From Gimesia fumaroli (GTDB lineage Bacteria; Planctomycetota; Planctomycetia; Planctomycetales; Planctomycetaceae), in the NCBI RefSeq assembly GCF_007754425.1, contig NZ_CP037452.1, positions 5,555,164-5,619,163 on the forward strand: 64,000 nt of DNA, in the 5' to 3' direction. The notes under the pieces are model-generated. The model had not been told where the DNA came from. It did no database searches and saw only the letters and a list, made by a program, of their open reading frames with translations. A program made the position numbers and the translations under genes. Numbering within the stretch: the stretch's first letter is position 1; every line of letters starts with the position of its first letter. This document shows positions 9,006 to 17,737 of this stretch, in pieces.

Positions 9006-10709
9006 TCACGCCATTGGGAAAAACTGCACACCTAACAGAACAACGACCAAACCGGCGATGCCCATCAGAGCCGTCATGGGCGTGACGTATTTTAGAGTTT
9101 CGCCTTCGGTCATGCCACTCATTTTTCCGATGACCCAGAAGCCGCTGTCGTTCATCCAGGAGATCGGTTTCGAGCCGCAGCCGATCGCCAGTGCCAGGTA
9201 AACCGGGTGAAAGCCGAGCGCCGTCGATTCGGCGATTCCGCCCAGAATGCCGACGGTGGTAATCATGGCGACGGTCGATGAGCCCTGGGCACTGCGGATC
9301 GCGGTGGTAATCAGAAACGCCAGTGTGACCAGCATCAGCGGAGAGACATCGGGCAGGGATTCAATCAGAAAGCTGACGCCCGTCTGTTGTAACACACCGC
9401 CAAAGGCACCGCCGGCTGCCGTGATCAGAATAATCACGCCCCCCGTTGAGAGGGCCGCCTGAATGGATGTGGAAAGGTCCGCCATGGACGATTTCTTCTG
9501 TCGAATCAGCGTACCGAGGGCGATGATGGTGGCGATGCCCAGCGCCAGGTTTTTGTTTCCGAGTGTCTTGATCAACGATTGCACTTCAGGCGAACAGAGA
9601 TTTTTGATCGATTCAAATTTCAACATCGTCGAGCCGGCGATCAACAACACGGGCAGCACAATCGGTGTCAGCGATAAACAGAGCCCCGGGAGATCTTCCA
9701 GTTTGCTGGAGGCCAGTTTGGTGAGGTCTTCTTTAGTCACGTCAGCGGAATCGCGGAACGGCAGGACGCAGCGTTTGTTGATCATCACCGCGTACCCCAA
9801 ACCGAAGAAGGCGGCGATACTGCCGACGATCATGCCGCCAATCATCATCGTGGCGATATCAACGCCCAGTTGCTCGGCGACAAACAGTGGGCCGGGTGTG
9901 GGAGGGACCAGCGAATGGGCCATCGTGCCCCCGGTGACAATCGCCAGCACATACAGGAGGTAGTTCTTGCCTGTGCGAAAGCGCATGGCTTTCCCCAGTG
10001 GAATTAACAGATAGAAAACCGTATCGAAGAAGACTGGAATGGCTAATAAAAAACCGCTCGCCATGAATGCCAACGGTGCCAGTTTCTCGCCGACAAAATT
10101 CACGGAGGAACGAACAATGCGTTCGGCGGCTCCACTTTCCAGCAGACACATGCCGATGATGGCGGCGAGTGCAATCAAAATGCCGATCTTGGCACAGGTG
10201 GAACCGAAGCCGGCTGCGACGCGTTCTCCCACCGATTGTTTGCCCTGCACGATGGCGGCCTGATAATTGGAGGGCGTAATCGCAAAATCGTCCAGGCTGA
10301 TCTGACGGCTGGCACTGTCATCGCGGATACTGAGGTCGGCGATGCTGATTTTTTTATTCCCTTCCGTAAACTTCGCGGTCACGCGCTGGACTTCCGTCTC
10401 GGCAATCGGAATCAAGGGGAAGTTGGGTTGATTTGTGCCTAGAATCATCAGCATCATGCCGGGCTGAATGGTGCCCGCCTGATCAACCTCCACGACGATC
10501 TGGCGATTGTCTTTGCTGACCTCAATGATTTTGAGCTTGTTTTTTCGGAGGGCTGTCTCTTCAATCTGTTGAGCGGGCGTCAAAACGCCTACACAAATGG
10601 CCCCTGCCAATAACGCCAGAAAGGCGTGCAGGCGAAAAAACAGGACGCCACCAATCACGATGGCCACCCCTGACAAGATAACAACGATGACCCAAGCGCT
10701 CTGATCCAT
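9006..10709 (-). CDS. GntP-family gluconate/organic-acid:H+ symporter with inserted soluble domain
   Basis: A 567-residue permease matching the GntP family, which imports gluconate and related hydroxy-acids. Recognisable segments include IGMCLLESGAAERIVRSSV, FLLAIPVFFDTVFYLLIPL, AHSLVPPTPGPLFVA and the late GCGSKPISWMNDSGFWVIGK. Typical members are about 440-450 residues. The excess is a polar, beta-rich insertion at about residues 47-155 (DNA about 10245-10571), between the second and third hydrophobic segments; it contains no membrane helix. It is the first gene of an apparent operon with the 207-residue membrane protein and the VOC protein. The substrate is uncertain, since GntP members also carry idonate, fructuronate and glycerate-type acids. 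Confidence 0.88.
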   Translation of the reverse strand: MDQSAWVIVVILSGVAIVIGGVLFFRLHAFLALLAGAICVGVLTPAQQIEETALRKNKLKIIEVSKDNRQIVVEVDQAGTIQPGMMLMILGTNQPNFPLIPIAETEVQRVTAKFTEGNKKISIADLSIRDDSASRQISLDDFAITPSNYQAAIVQGKQSVGERVAAGFGSTCAKIGILIALAAIIGMCLLESGAAERIVRSSVNFVGEKLAPLAFMASGFLLAIPVFFDTVFYLLIPLGKAMRFRTGKNYLLYVLAIVTGGTMAHSLVPPTPGPLFVAEQLGVDIATMMIGGMIVGSIAAFFGLGYAVMINKRCVLPFRDSADVTKEDLTKLASSKLEDLPGLCLSLTPIVLPVLLIAGSTMLKFESIKNLCSPEVQSLIKTLGNKNLALGIATIIALGTLIRQKKSSMADLSTSIQAALSTGGVIILITAAGGAFGGVLQQTGVSFLIESLPDVSPLMLVTLAFLITTAIRSAQGSSTVAMITTVGILGGIAESTALGFHPVYLALAIGCGSKPISWMNDSGFWVIGKMSGMTEGETLKYVTPMTALMGIAGLVVVLLGVQFFPMA

Positions 10710-10884
10710 TGTCCTACCAGTCTGGTTTTCAGGTTCTGATTATTTTATTTCTCGAAAATCACCATTTTTTCGACACATTCTAATCCAGATCGGGTTTAAT
10801 ACACATCAGACACGCAATCGCATCTGTCTGACTCCCGCATTTTGCCCGGAGCCCATTTACCCTAATTCAATCAGGTGAAATGTC

Positions 10885-12753
10885 ATGATGAGTTTTTCCG
10901 TGAAACGAACGACACAAATAGTTTGTCTTTTTCTATTTACAGTGTCGGTCCCATTATGCCAGTCTTCCACTTTCGCAGCAACAAAGAGTTCAACACAATC
11001 GAAGAAACTGCAAAGAGTCGACGAAACGACGCTGGCAGAAAAACTCGATCAACTGATTGAAGCGGAGCTGAAGAAATCAAAAATCGAGCCGGCACCGCTG
11101 GCCAATGATGAAGACTTTCTCCGCCGTGTGACCTTTGATCTGGCAGGACGAAAGCCGACTTCATCGGAAGTGATTCTGTTTGGACTGGATTCTAACCCCG
11201 ACAAGCGGAAAGCGGTCATCAATGACTTACTCAAGTCGGAAGAGTACGGCGTCAACTGGGCACGTTACTGGCGGGATGTGATTTATCTGCGGGCCACCGA
11301 TGCGCGTTCCCGTCTGAATGAAGGTTCGTTCGTCACCTGGATGACGTCACAACTCAATGAAAATACAAGCTGGGATCAGATCACCACGGAGCTGTTGACC
11401 GCCACCGGTGATGTCCGCGAAAATGGAAACACGGCGTTGATGTTCGCCCATCAGGGTGATCCGGCTGAACTGGCGGCAGAAACGTCACGCATCTTTCTGG
11501 GAATTCAGATTCAGTGTGCCAACTGCCATGATCATCCGACCGACAAATGGAAGCGGGACAGTTTTCATGAACTGGCGGCGTTCTTCCCTCGTGTGCGAGT
11601 GCGTCCGGTGCGTGATGCGATGCCGCGGACGTTTGAAGTGGTCTCGATGAACCAGAACGGCAACCAGTTTGCACAACGCATGAAAATGCTGCAAGATCCG
11701 ACGATGCTGTTTCGTGCCTACGACCGTAACCGGGATGGCAAACTGACGGAACGCGAAGTCCAGCGTACCCGCATGGCGCGGGGCTTTGAACGGCTGGTTT
11801 CCCGTGCTGACAAAGACGGAGATAAAGCATTAACCGCCGAAGAGTTGAAAAGTATCCCGGTGCCCGACAACGCCCGTCGATTCATGTCGGAATATTATAT
11901 GCCTGACTTGAACAACCCCACATCTGCCGGGACGGTCGTGCATCCGGTCTTATTTGTCGATAAAAAATCTCCCGGTAAAGGTCTGGACGATCTGGATCGC
12001 CGGGAAACACTTTCAAAATTTCTCACATCAAAATCCAATCCCTGGTTTGCACGAGCGATTGTGAATCGTCTCTGGGCGGAAATGCTGGGAGAAGGGTTCT
12101 ACATGCCCATAGATGATATCGGCCCCGAACGCAGTGCCGTCTACCCGGAAGTGCTCGACGCTTTGGCCGATGGTTTCACCGCCAGCGGATACGATTTGAA
12201 ATGGCTCTGCCGTACGATTACCAACACGCGGGCCTATCAGAGAGAAATGCAGAAGCGAACAGAGGGGCAACTAAACACCCCGTTTGCTGCCCAATCCCCC
12301 ACTCGTTTGCGAGGCGATCAGATTTTCACGGCCATCACGCAGGTATTTGGCGTGGATGACCTGCAGGCCAATCCCAACCGCGGTGATCGACGTTTCCGTG
12401 CCAGCCGAACGGGCCGCGGACAATTCAGCAGTCTGTTTACCTTTGATCCTTCCACATCACAAGAAGAGATCACCGGAGACGTTCCGCAGGCATTGTTCAT
12501 GATGAATTCCACATCCATCAACGGCTTGCTGGGAACAAACCGGAATACGAAGCTGGCACAGATCGCCAAGGATTATCCTGATAACAAAGACGCCGTGCAG
12601 GAACTGTATCTGCTGACGCTCTCACGAGAGCCGAGCAAATCGGAATTGAAGATATGCCTGGATTATTTTCAGGAAACCAGCAATCGTGCAGAAGCGCTGG
12701 AGGATCTGATGTGGAGTCTCCTCAATTCCAGTGAGTTCATTACTAAACGCTGA
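10885..12753 (+). CDS. Secreted DUF1549/DUF1553 protein with an EF-hand pair and a CxxCH motif
   Basis: A 622-residue planctomycete-type protein. A signal peptide (about 1-32) precedes a DUF1549 domain (about 50-260), which holds FLRRVTFDLAGRKPTSSEV and IQCANCHDHPTDKW; the C211-x2-C214-H215 looks like a c-heme site but is a conserved family feature. Two EF-hand loops follow (DRNRDGKLTERE from D280; DKDGDKALTAEE from D309), then DUF1553 (about 365-615, with SNPWFARAIVNRLWAEMLGEGF and the SREPSKSE segment). Function is unknown; such proteins are usually paired with a DUF1501 protein, as here, 72 bp downstream. Two adjacent ATGs (10885, 10888) are possible starts. Confidence 0.9.
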   Translation: MMSFSVKRTTQIVCLFLFTVSVPLCQSSTFAATKSSTQSKKLQRVDETTLAEKLDQLIEAELKKSKIEPAPLANDEDFLRRVTFDLAGRKPTSSEVILFGLDSNPDKRKAVINDLLKSEEYGVNWARYWRDVIYLRATDARSRLNEGSFVTWMTSQLNENTSWDQITTELLTATGDVRENGNTALMFAHQGDPAELAAETSRIFLGIQIQCANCHDHPTDKWKRDSFHELAAFFPRVRVRPVRDAMPRTFEVVSMNQNGNQFAQRMKMLQDPTMLFRAYDRNRDGKLTEREVQRTRMARGFERLVSRADKDGDKALTAEELKSIPVPDNARRFMSEYYMPDLNNPTSAGTVVHPVLFVDKKSPGKGLDDLDRRETLSKFLTSKSNPWFARAIVNRLWAEMLGEGFYMPIDDIGPERSAVYPEVLDALADGFTASGYDLKWLCRTITNTRAYQREMQKRTEGQLNTPFAAQSPTRLRGDQIFTAITQVFGVDDLQANPNRGDRRFRASRTGRGQFSSLFTFDPSTSQEEITGDVPQALFMMNSTSINGLLGTNRNTKLAQIAKDYPDNKDAVQELYLLTLSREPSKSELKICLDYFQETSNRAEALEDLMWSLLNSSEFITKR

Positions 12754-12825
12754 TTGTGTGAGCAAACCGATTTCGCGTTGCGTTTACTTTGAATCAATAC
12801 CATCCCTCAGGCTGAGGAGTTTTTC

Positions 12826-14106
12826 ATGAGTCTTTATCATCACCAACACGTTCAGACGAGCCGTCGAGGCTTTTCACGCCGCAGCTTTCTCCGCAATGTG
12901 TCCATGGGGGCACTGGCTGCGGGAACATTCAGTTTTCACGACTTAATGAGTGTCTCGGCAGAAGAACTCCGCAAGCAGGGCCGTTCGATGATTCTGCTCT
13001 GGATGGCGGGGGGACCAAGCCAGTTTGAAACATTTGACCCCAAACCCAACACTTCGAGTGCGGGCGATAAAAGTGCGATTCAAACCTCTGTCTCCGGGAT
13101 CGAAATATCCGAAGACTGGAAAAATACGGCCAAGGTCATGTCGGATATCGCATTGATTCGTTCGATGACGAACAAAGAAGGCAATCATCAACGTGCCACC
13201 TATCAGATGCATACGGGTTATGTGCCCTCGGGCAGCGTAAAGCACCCGAGCCTGGGTTCCAATATTACACGGGAAATTGGCAATCGCGAGCTGGATATAC
13301 CTTCAATCGTTTCTGTTGGTGCCACCACTGGTGCTGGCTTTCTGGGTGTGGACTATGAGCCATTTAACATCAACAACCCGGGCAATATTCCCAATAATGT
13401 GGCGGCAACTGTGCCTGATCAACGCTATCAGAAACGCCTGGGTCTGTTAGGACGCCTCGATACCGAATTTGCGAGTCGCGGCGGTGAAGTAGTCGTGAAG
13501 AATCATAGCAAGATTTATAACAAAGCCTCTTCGCTGGTCTTAAGCCCACAGACGGAAGTGTTTGATCTCAGCAAGGAACCCGACTCACTCCGTCAACAGT
13601 ATGGAGAAAGCAACTTTGGGAAAGGCTGCCTGCTGGCACGCCGCCTGGTGGAAGCGGGTTCGACGTTTATCGAAGTCCGTTCCAATGGCTGGGACAATCA
13701 CTTTAACCTTTCTGAAGTGATCTCCCCCCGTTCAAAGGAAGTCGACGCGGGAATGGCGGCGCTGATTACCGATCTCAAACAGCGTGGCATGCTGGATCGA
13801 ACCCTGGTGGTCTGGATGGGTGAATTTGGTCGTACGCCGAAGATCAACGCCCGCGCGGGGCGAGATCATTATCCGCGTGTCTTTAATGCCGCCCTCGCCG
13901 GTGGGGGCATCAAAGGGGGACAGGTAATTGGCGCTTCAACCGACGATGGTTCGGCTGTGAAAGATCGCCCCGTGAACGTCACCGATCTCTTCAGCTCAAT
14001 CTGCCATTCGCTTAAAGTAGACCCGAAGAAGGAAAACATGAGTCCGCTGGGCCGCCCGATGAAAATCGTGGATGGCGGCGAAGTCGTGACCGAACTGTTT
14101 TCCTAG
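12826..14106 (+). CDS. Tat-exported DUF1501 protein
   Basis: A 426-residue protein with a twin-arginine signal (SRRSFLRNVSMGALAAGTF, about residues 18-38) followed by a DUF1501 domain: MILLWMAGGPSQFETFDPKP, the NHQRATYQMHTGY segment, ARRLVEAGSTFIEV and the late WMGEFGRTPKIN followed by GRDHYPRVF. The domain belongs to the alkaline-phosphatase/sulfatase-like superfamily, but the reaction is not established. The AGGCTGAGGAG ribosome-binding stretch precedes the ATG. It is co-directional with the DUF1549/1553 gene, the standard planctomycete pairing, so the two products probably act together outside the cytoplasmic membrane. Confidence 0.92.
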   Translation: MSLYHHQHVQTSRRGFSRRSFLRNVSMGALAAGTFSFHDLMSVSAEELRKQGRSMILLWMAGGPSQFETFDPKPNTSSAGDKSAIQTSVSGIEISEDWKNTAKVMSDIALIRSMTNKEGNHQRATYQMHTGYVPSGSVKHPSLGSNITREIGNRELDIPSIVSVGATTGAGFLGVDYEPFNINNPGNIPNNVAATVPDQRYQKRLGLLGRLDTEFASRGGEVVVKNHSKIYNKASSLVLSPQTEVFDLSKEPDSLRQQYGESNFGKGCLLARRLVEAGSTFIEVRSNGWDNHFNLSEVISPRSKEVDAGMAALITDLKQRGMLDRTLVVWMGEFGRTPKINARAGRDHYPRVFNAALAGGGIKGGQVIGASTDDGSAVKDRPVNVTDLFSSICHSLKVDPKKENMSPLGRPMKIVDGGEVVTELFS

Positions 14107-14146
14107 ATCTAAATCTAATCGACTTTTTAAAGCGCTCAGTGAACAG

Positions 14147-16342
14147 TCACGCTCCGGAAGTGGCTGCTTCGCTGAGTGCTTTTGCTTGCGCGGCTGAAGT
14201 ATCCATTGAAAGCGTAATCGTAACAGACCAGCGTCCCTGTTCGTCGGCAACAAACTCCCAGTGGGGAATCACCACCGAGCTTTGATGCACGAGTTCATAG
14301 CCACCTTCCGACTGGCTGATGGTTTCAATCGGAAAGGTCCAGATATTCGCAGGCGAGGAGAGATCCAGAGCAGCGTCCAGCCCCAGCCATTCATCAACGA
14401 GACCGATGCGGTCAATTTTTTCCAGATCCAGTTTCGATTCCAACTGTCCCAGCTGCTTGCCGAGATGGTTGTAGTAATATCGGTCACTGGCACCGGCGGC
14501 GAGACCGGCAAAATTGAATTCGACTCCAAAATGCAGGGGAACGTCTGTCGGCAGATGTGACAGTTCATAGTGGAATTCCAATGTGCCCGCTGCATTCTTG
14601 GCTAGCGAGACGGTTTTGGTCAGTTCCACTTCGTAGGGACCAACGTGCCCTTTACGGGTCATCCGCACTTCACAGTAATCATCGGTGCGACGCAGCGAGC
14701 TGAGATACACGCCCTGCACAAAGTCGCCTAATTCTCCGCCGCCGTTGACCACCGTTTCGAGATCTACGCCGGGTTGATAGAAATGATCAACCAGAGATTT
14801 ACGGGGACTGTGATCGTAGTGCAACTTCTTTTCCAGGTCAGGCTGCTTGAAACGAACGGCATTATGAATTTTGCCGATGTCCTCGCCGTTCTGAGATCCC
14901 TCTGTCCGTTCCTCTGCTGCTTTACGGATAATGTCATGATACGGTTCGGGGCGACGATTCAGTGTTGCCAGAATATTGTGTTTCGCGCCGCGGACATCCA
15001 GTTCGTAGAGATGACCGCCGTGAGCGGGAGCCAGAAATCCGACGAGACGATTGCTGGCCAGACGGACTTCCTTGCGGGCATCCAGGTTGAAATCAGCGGC
15101 TTCGACTTCCAGCCAGTTGGCATCGCGATGTGTGATTTTTTCGAGTAACGTGTCTGCGGCAATCAGATGCTTGTAGATCGCGTTCCGCAGATGAGGGAGA
15201 TACAGCCCGCCAAAGGCGCCGTGCCAATACGGGCAGTTGCATTGTGCGCGATAGAGTTCGGTACGTGCTTCGTGAAGAATGGGCAGGTCGTCTGCTTCCA
15301 CACCGGTCGCTTCCAGACTTTGCAGCCGATTACTGACCAGCAACATCCGGGAATACATTTCATTGAGTTCCGAATATTTCACCCGGAAGTTGCGCCAGAA
15401 TCCGCCACGCAAATACGGCTTCAAACGATCAAAGCCTTCGACGTCCTTAAATTTTTCTTTCAGGTCAGCCAGTTCGAGCTGACGATCTGAGGTGAGCGCC
15501 CATTCGGTCATCTCACGATAGCTGGCATCGGGAAGATAACAGCTTCCCATAGGCGAGACCGTATCAACGGACTCGGACATTGTGGTGACTTTTAACCAGT
15601 CGCTGTTCTGCCGGAGCAAATCAAGAAAACGCTTCAGCCAGCCATCCCGGTAGACATGATCGTACGTGCCCGGCCAGGCGCCAAACTTTTCGCCGTCATC
15701 ACCAAATACAACAACGGAGTGCGGATGATGGTCGGCAATTTCTTTGAGGTAGTGAATCGTTTCGACAGGGTCGGTAAACGGAATCTGATAACGTAGGGTT
15801 TCGTTATCGGGAAAGATTTTGAGCAGGCGGCCTTCATCTTCCGACAGATAGTACCCGTGCATTTTCTCAGCCCGAACGCCGGCGGCGCTGAAATGGGAAT
15901 CGTCCAACAGCGTGTATTCCATGCCAGCATCGACAAGATCAGACACGAAGGCCTGTTCCCAAACGCGTTCGGGAACCCACATTCCGCGAATCGGCGTGCC
16001 GAAAAGTTTCTTGAGGTAATCCGTATATGCGGTGATCTGACCGATGCGGTCACAGCGGGGAATGCCCGCCAGAATCGGCTCGTAAAATGGTCCGCCCAGA
16101 ATCTCTACCTGTCCGGATTCCGCCAGTCCCCGTACTCGATCGATATACTCGGGATGTGCTTCGACCAGCCATTCCATCAGGCTGCCTGACGTATGGAGAG
16201 AAAAAGGGATATCAGGGTATTCTGACAAAACATCCAGAAAGGGTTGATAGCTGTTTTGATAGGATTCTTCAAAAACCCCTTCAAAATTCCCGACTGGCTG
16301 ATGGTTGTGAATGACTAATACGAGCCGAAGTCGACAGCCCAT
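14147..16342 (-). CDS. Glycoside hydrolase family 57 (alpha-amylase / 4-alpha-glucanotransferase type)
   Basis: A GH57 enzyme acting on alpha-1,4-glucans. Counting from the ATG at 16342 (731 residues), the N-terminal domain has the HNHQPVGNF motif (from H12), the nucleophile region GMWVPERVWEQ (E125) and the acid region VVFGDDGEKFG (D215/D216), matching the catalytic pair of Thermococcus 4-alpha-glucanotransferase. The rest matches the associated DUF1925/DUF1926 beta domains, as in glucanotransferases and amylases of the family. I choose 16342 because GAAAGG lies 9 bp upstream; ATG 16351 and an upstream extension are less likely. It follows galT and glgA on the same strand, consistent with glycogen remodelling in the cytoplasm; no signal peptide is seen. 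Confidence 0.9.
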   Translation of the reverse strand: MGCRLRLVLVIHNHQPVGNFEGVFEESYQNSYQPFLDVLSEYPDIPFSLHTSGSLMEWLVEAHPEYIDRVRGLAESGQVEILGGPFYEPILAGIPRCDRIGQITAYTDYLKKLFGTPIRGMWVPERVWEQAFVSDLVDAGMEYTLLDDSHFSAAGVRAEKMHGYYLSEDEGRLLKIFPDNETLRYQIPFTDPVETIHYLKEIADHHPHSVVVFGDDGEKFGAWPGTYDHVYRDGWLKRFLDLLRQNSDWLKVTTMSESVDTVSPMGSCYLPDASYREMTEWALTSDRQLELADLKEKFKDVEGFDRLKPYLRGGFWRNFRVKYSELNEMYSRMLLVSNRLQSLEATGVEADDLPILHEARTELYRAQCNCPYWHGAFGGLYLPHLRNAIYKHLIAADTLLEKITHRDANWLEVEAADFNLDARKEVRLASNRLVGFLAPAHGGHLYELDVRGAKHNILATLNRRPEPYHDIIRKAAEERTEGSQNGEDIGKIHNAVRFKQPDLEKKLHYDHSPRKSLVDHFYQPGVDLETVVNGGGELGDFVQGVYLSSLRRTDDYCEVRMTRKGHVGPYEVELTKTVSLAKNAAGTLEFHYELSHLPTDVPLHFGVEFNFAGLAAGASDRYYYNHLGKQLGQLESKLDLEKIDRIGLVDEWLGLDAALDLSSPANIWTFPIETISQSEGGYELVHQSSVVIPHWEFVADEQGRWSVTITLSMDTSAAQAKALSEAATSGA

Positions 16343-16695
16343 GGGCCGCATCCTTTCATCTGTGTAATACACAGAACTATCGATTACGCTAAGAAATAGT
16401 ATTATTTGACTTATGACACGAGCGAGCACCACCCGCTCCTGCTTTAATCACTGATCCCGCAGGACTTGGAACGAAACCGGCTTATAGTAAAGCCAATCTT
16501 TTATTAATCATAGAGGACTTTTTATGAGAATAAAATCCAAGTCCCCGTAAAATCGATACTTGCAGTCCCGAAATACTGTCGAAGGAAGGTCAAATGTTAA
16601 AGCAGGTAATTTTTCGCCAGATTGATTAACTGGGACAAGTCCGAATCCGGGGCTGGATTCTCTATTTTACATCTGAGCCAAACGGGGAGAGGGAC
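16343..16695. other. 353-bp gap between galT and the GH57 gene
   Basis: Non-coding. It is long enough to hold a separate promoter for the GH57 gene and includes an AT-rich stretch (about 16475-16530). I see no convincing terminator hairpin and no gene. Confidence 0.5.
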
Positions 16696-17691
16696 TCAGG
16701 AATCAAGCTGTTTTTTAAGCATTTCAACTGCCTGTTCGGGAAAGACCGGATTGATATACATGTTCGTCGCCAGCTCGAAGCCGGCCAGATGTGCCAGCCG
16801 GGGATAGACGCGCAGACTCCAGGTATAGCCGCTTTGATCGCTGGTCGCGAAAGGCGGGGTTTGGATGACGAAGTTGAAATCATGACTGCCGAGGATGTCT
16901 TCCAAAGCCAGTAATAGACGCCGACTAAGGTCGCTGAGATCATCCAGTTCCTGATCGGTGGATTGATCGAAGTGGGTGTTGAGTGTGCGCGGAATAATCC
17001 AGGTTTCGAACGCGAAACGGCTGGCATAGGGACAGACGACGTAAAAATGGGGAGTCGACATCACCAGACCTGAAACGCCATTCGGCTGTTTCTGAAATAA
17101 TGTTTCAAACAGAGAGCTGCCCGTCTCGGCGAAATGTTTCTGTGCGGCCTTGAGTTCCTGTTGCATGGCCTCTGGCACCATCTGACTGGCGACAAGTTGC
17201 GAGTGTGCGTGTCCTAACGAAGCGCCGCCGAGAATCCCCTGGTTTTTGAAAATGATCACATAGTCCAGTTGAGGATCCTCGCGATGCGTGGCAACGCGCT
17301 GTCGATAGGCACGGAAGATCTCCTGAAACTGGGATGACCCCAGACGCGTGATCTGCGTCTCAAACTGCGGACATTCGACGATGACTTCATGCACGCCATA
17401 ATGATTCGAACCACAGGCTGCGACAGCATAGGGAGTCAGTGCGGGATATTTATTCGCGACAACCCGCAACTGCCAACCGGGTTGGTTGGGTTGAGTACCG
17501 GCAGAACGCACGGCGTACAATTCGGGAGTCGTCTCGTCTTCTTTGCCTTCGGCAAACGGATCCGACTCAAGTTGTTCTTGCGTGATTTCAGAGGGAGTCG
17601 GATCAAGAGACAGCGCAATCGGACGTTGTGCACGTTCCGGTGCGAAGATGGTGGTATAACCCGTAAGAGGATCGGTGCGGATCTCAGACAT
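16696..17691 (-). CDS. galT: Galactose-1-phosphate uridylyltransferase family (HIT-like)
   Basis: A 331-residue member of the GalT family, which exchanges nucleotidyl groups between UDP-glucose and galactose-1-phosphate through a uridylyl-histidine intermediate. The catalytic HxHxQ is present as GHAHSQLVA (H161, H163, Q165). FKNQGILGGASLGH and the N-terminal IRTDPLTGYTTIFAPERAQRP match the family. The usual zinc motif CPFC is replaced by DPFAEGKEDETTPEL (about 45-59), so both cysteines are missing. It starts 46 bp after the glgA stop, and co-transcription is likely. Because of that context, an ADP-glucose phosphorylase-like specificity is a real alternative to GalT. Confidence 0.82.
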   Translation of the reverse strand: MSEIRTDPLTGYTTIFAPERAQRPIALSLDPTPSEITQEQLESDPFAEGKEDETTPELYAVRSAGTQPNQPGWQLRVVANKYPALTPYAVAACGSNHYGVHEVIVECPQFETQITRLGSSQFQEIFRAYRQRVATHREDPQLDYVIIFKNQGILGGASLGHAHSQLVASQMVPEAMQQELKAAQKHFAETGSSLFETLFQKQPNGVSGLVMSTPHFYVVCPYASRFAFETWIIPRTLNTHFDQSTDQELDDLSDLSRRLLLALEDILGSHDFNFVIQTPPFATSDQSGYTWSLRVYPRLAHLAGFELATNMYINPVFPEQAVEMLKKQLDS

Positions 17692-17737
17692 AAAAACAGT
17701 TAGCTATTGGGGACAGAAAAAAAGAGACGTTCACCGC

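Noticed and set aside
9463..9963. Plus-strand frame inside the GntP gene
   Set aside because: Antisense to an obvious permease; low-complexity product.
11515..11529. CANCH in the DUF1549 protein as a heme-c site
   Set aside because: CxxCH with following DHP is a conserved part of DUF1549 and need not bind heme; kept only as a motif note.
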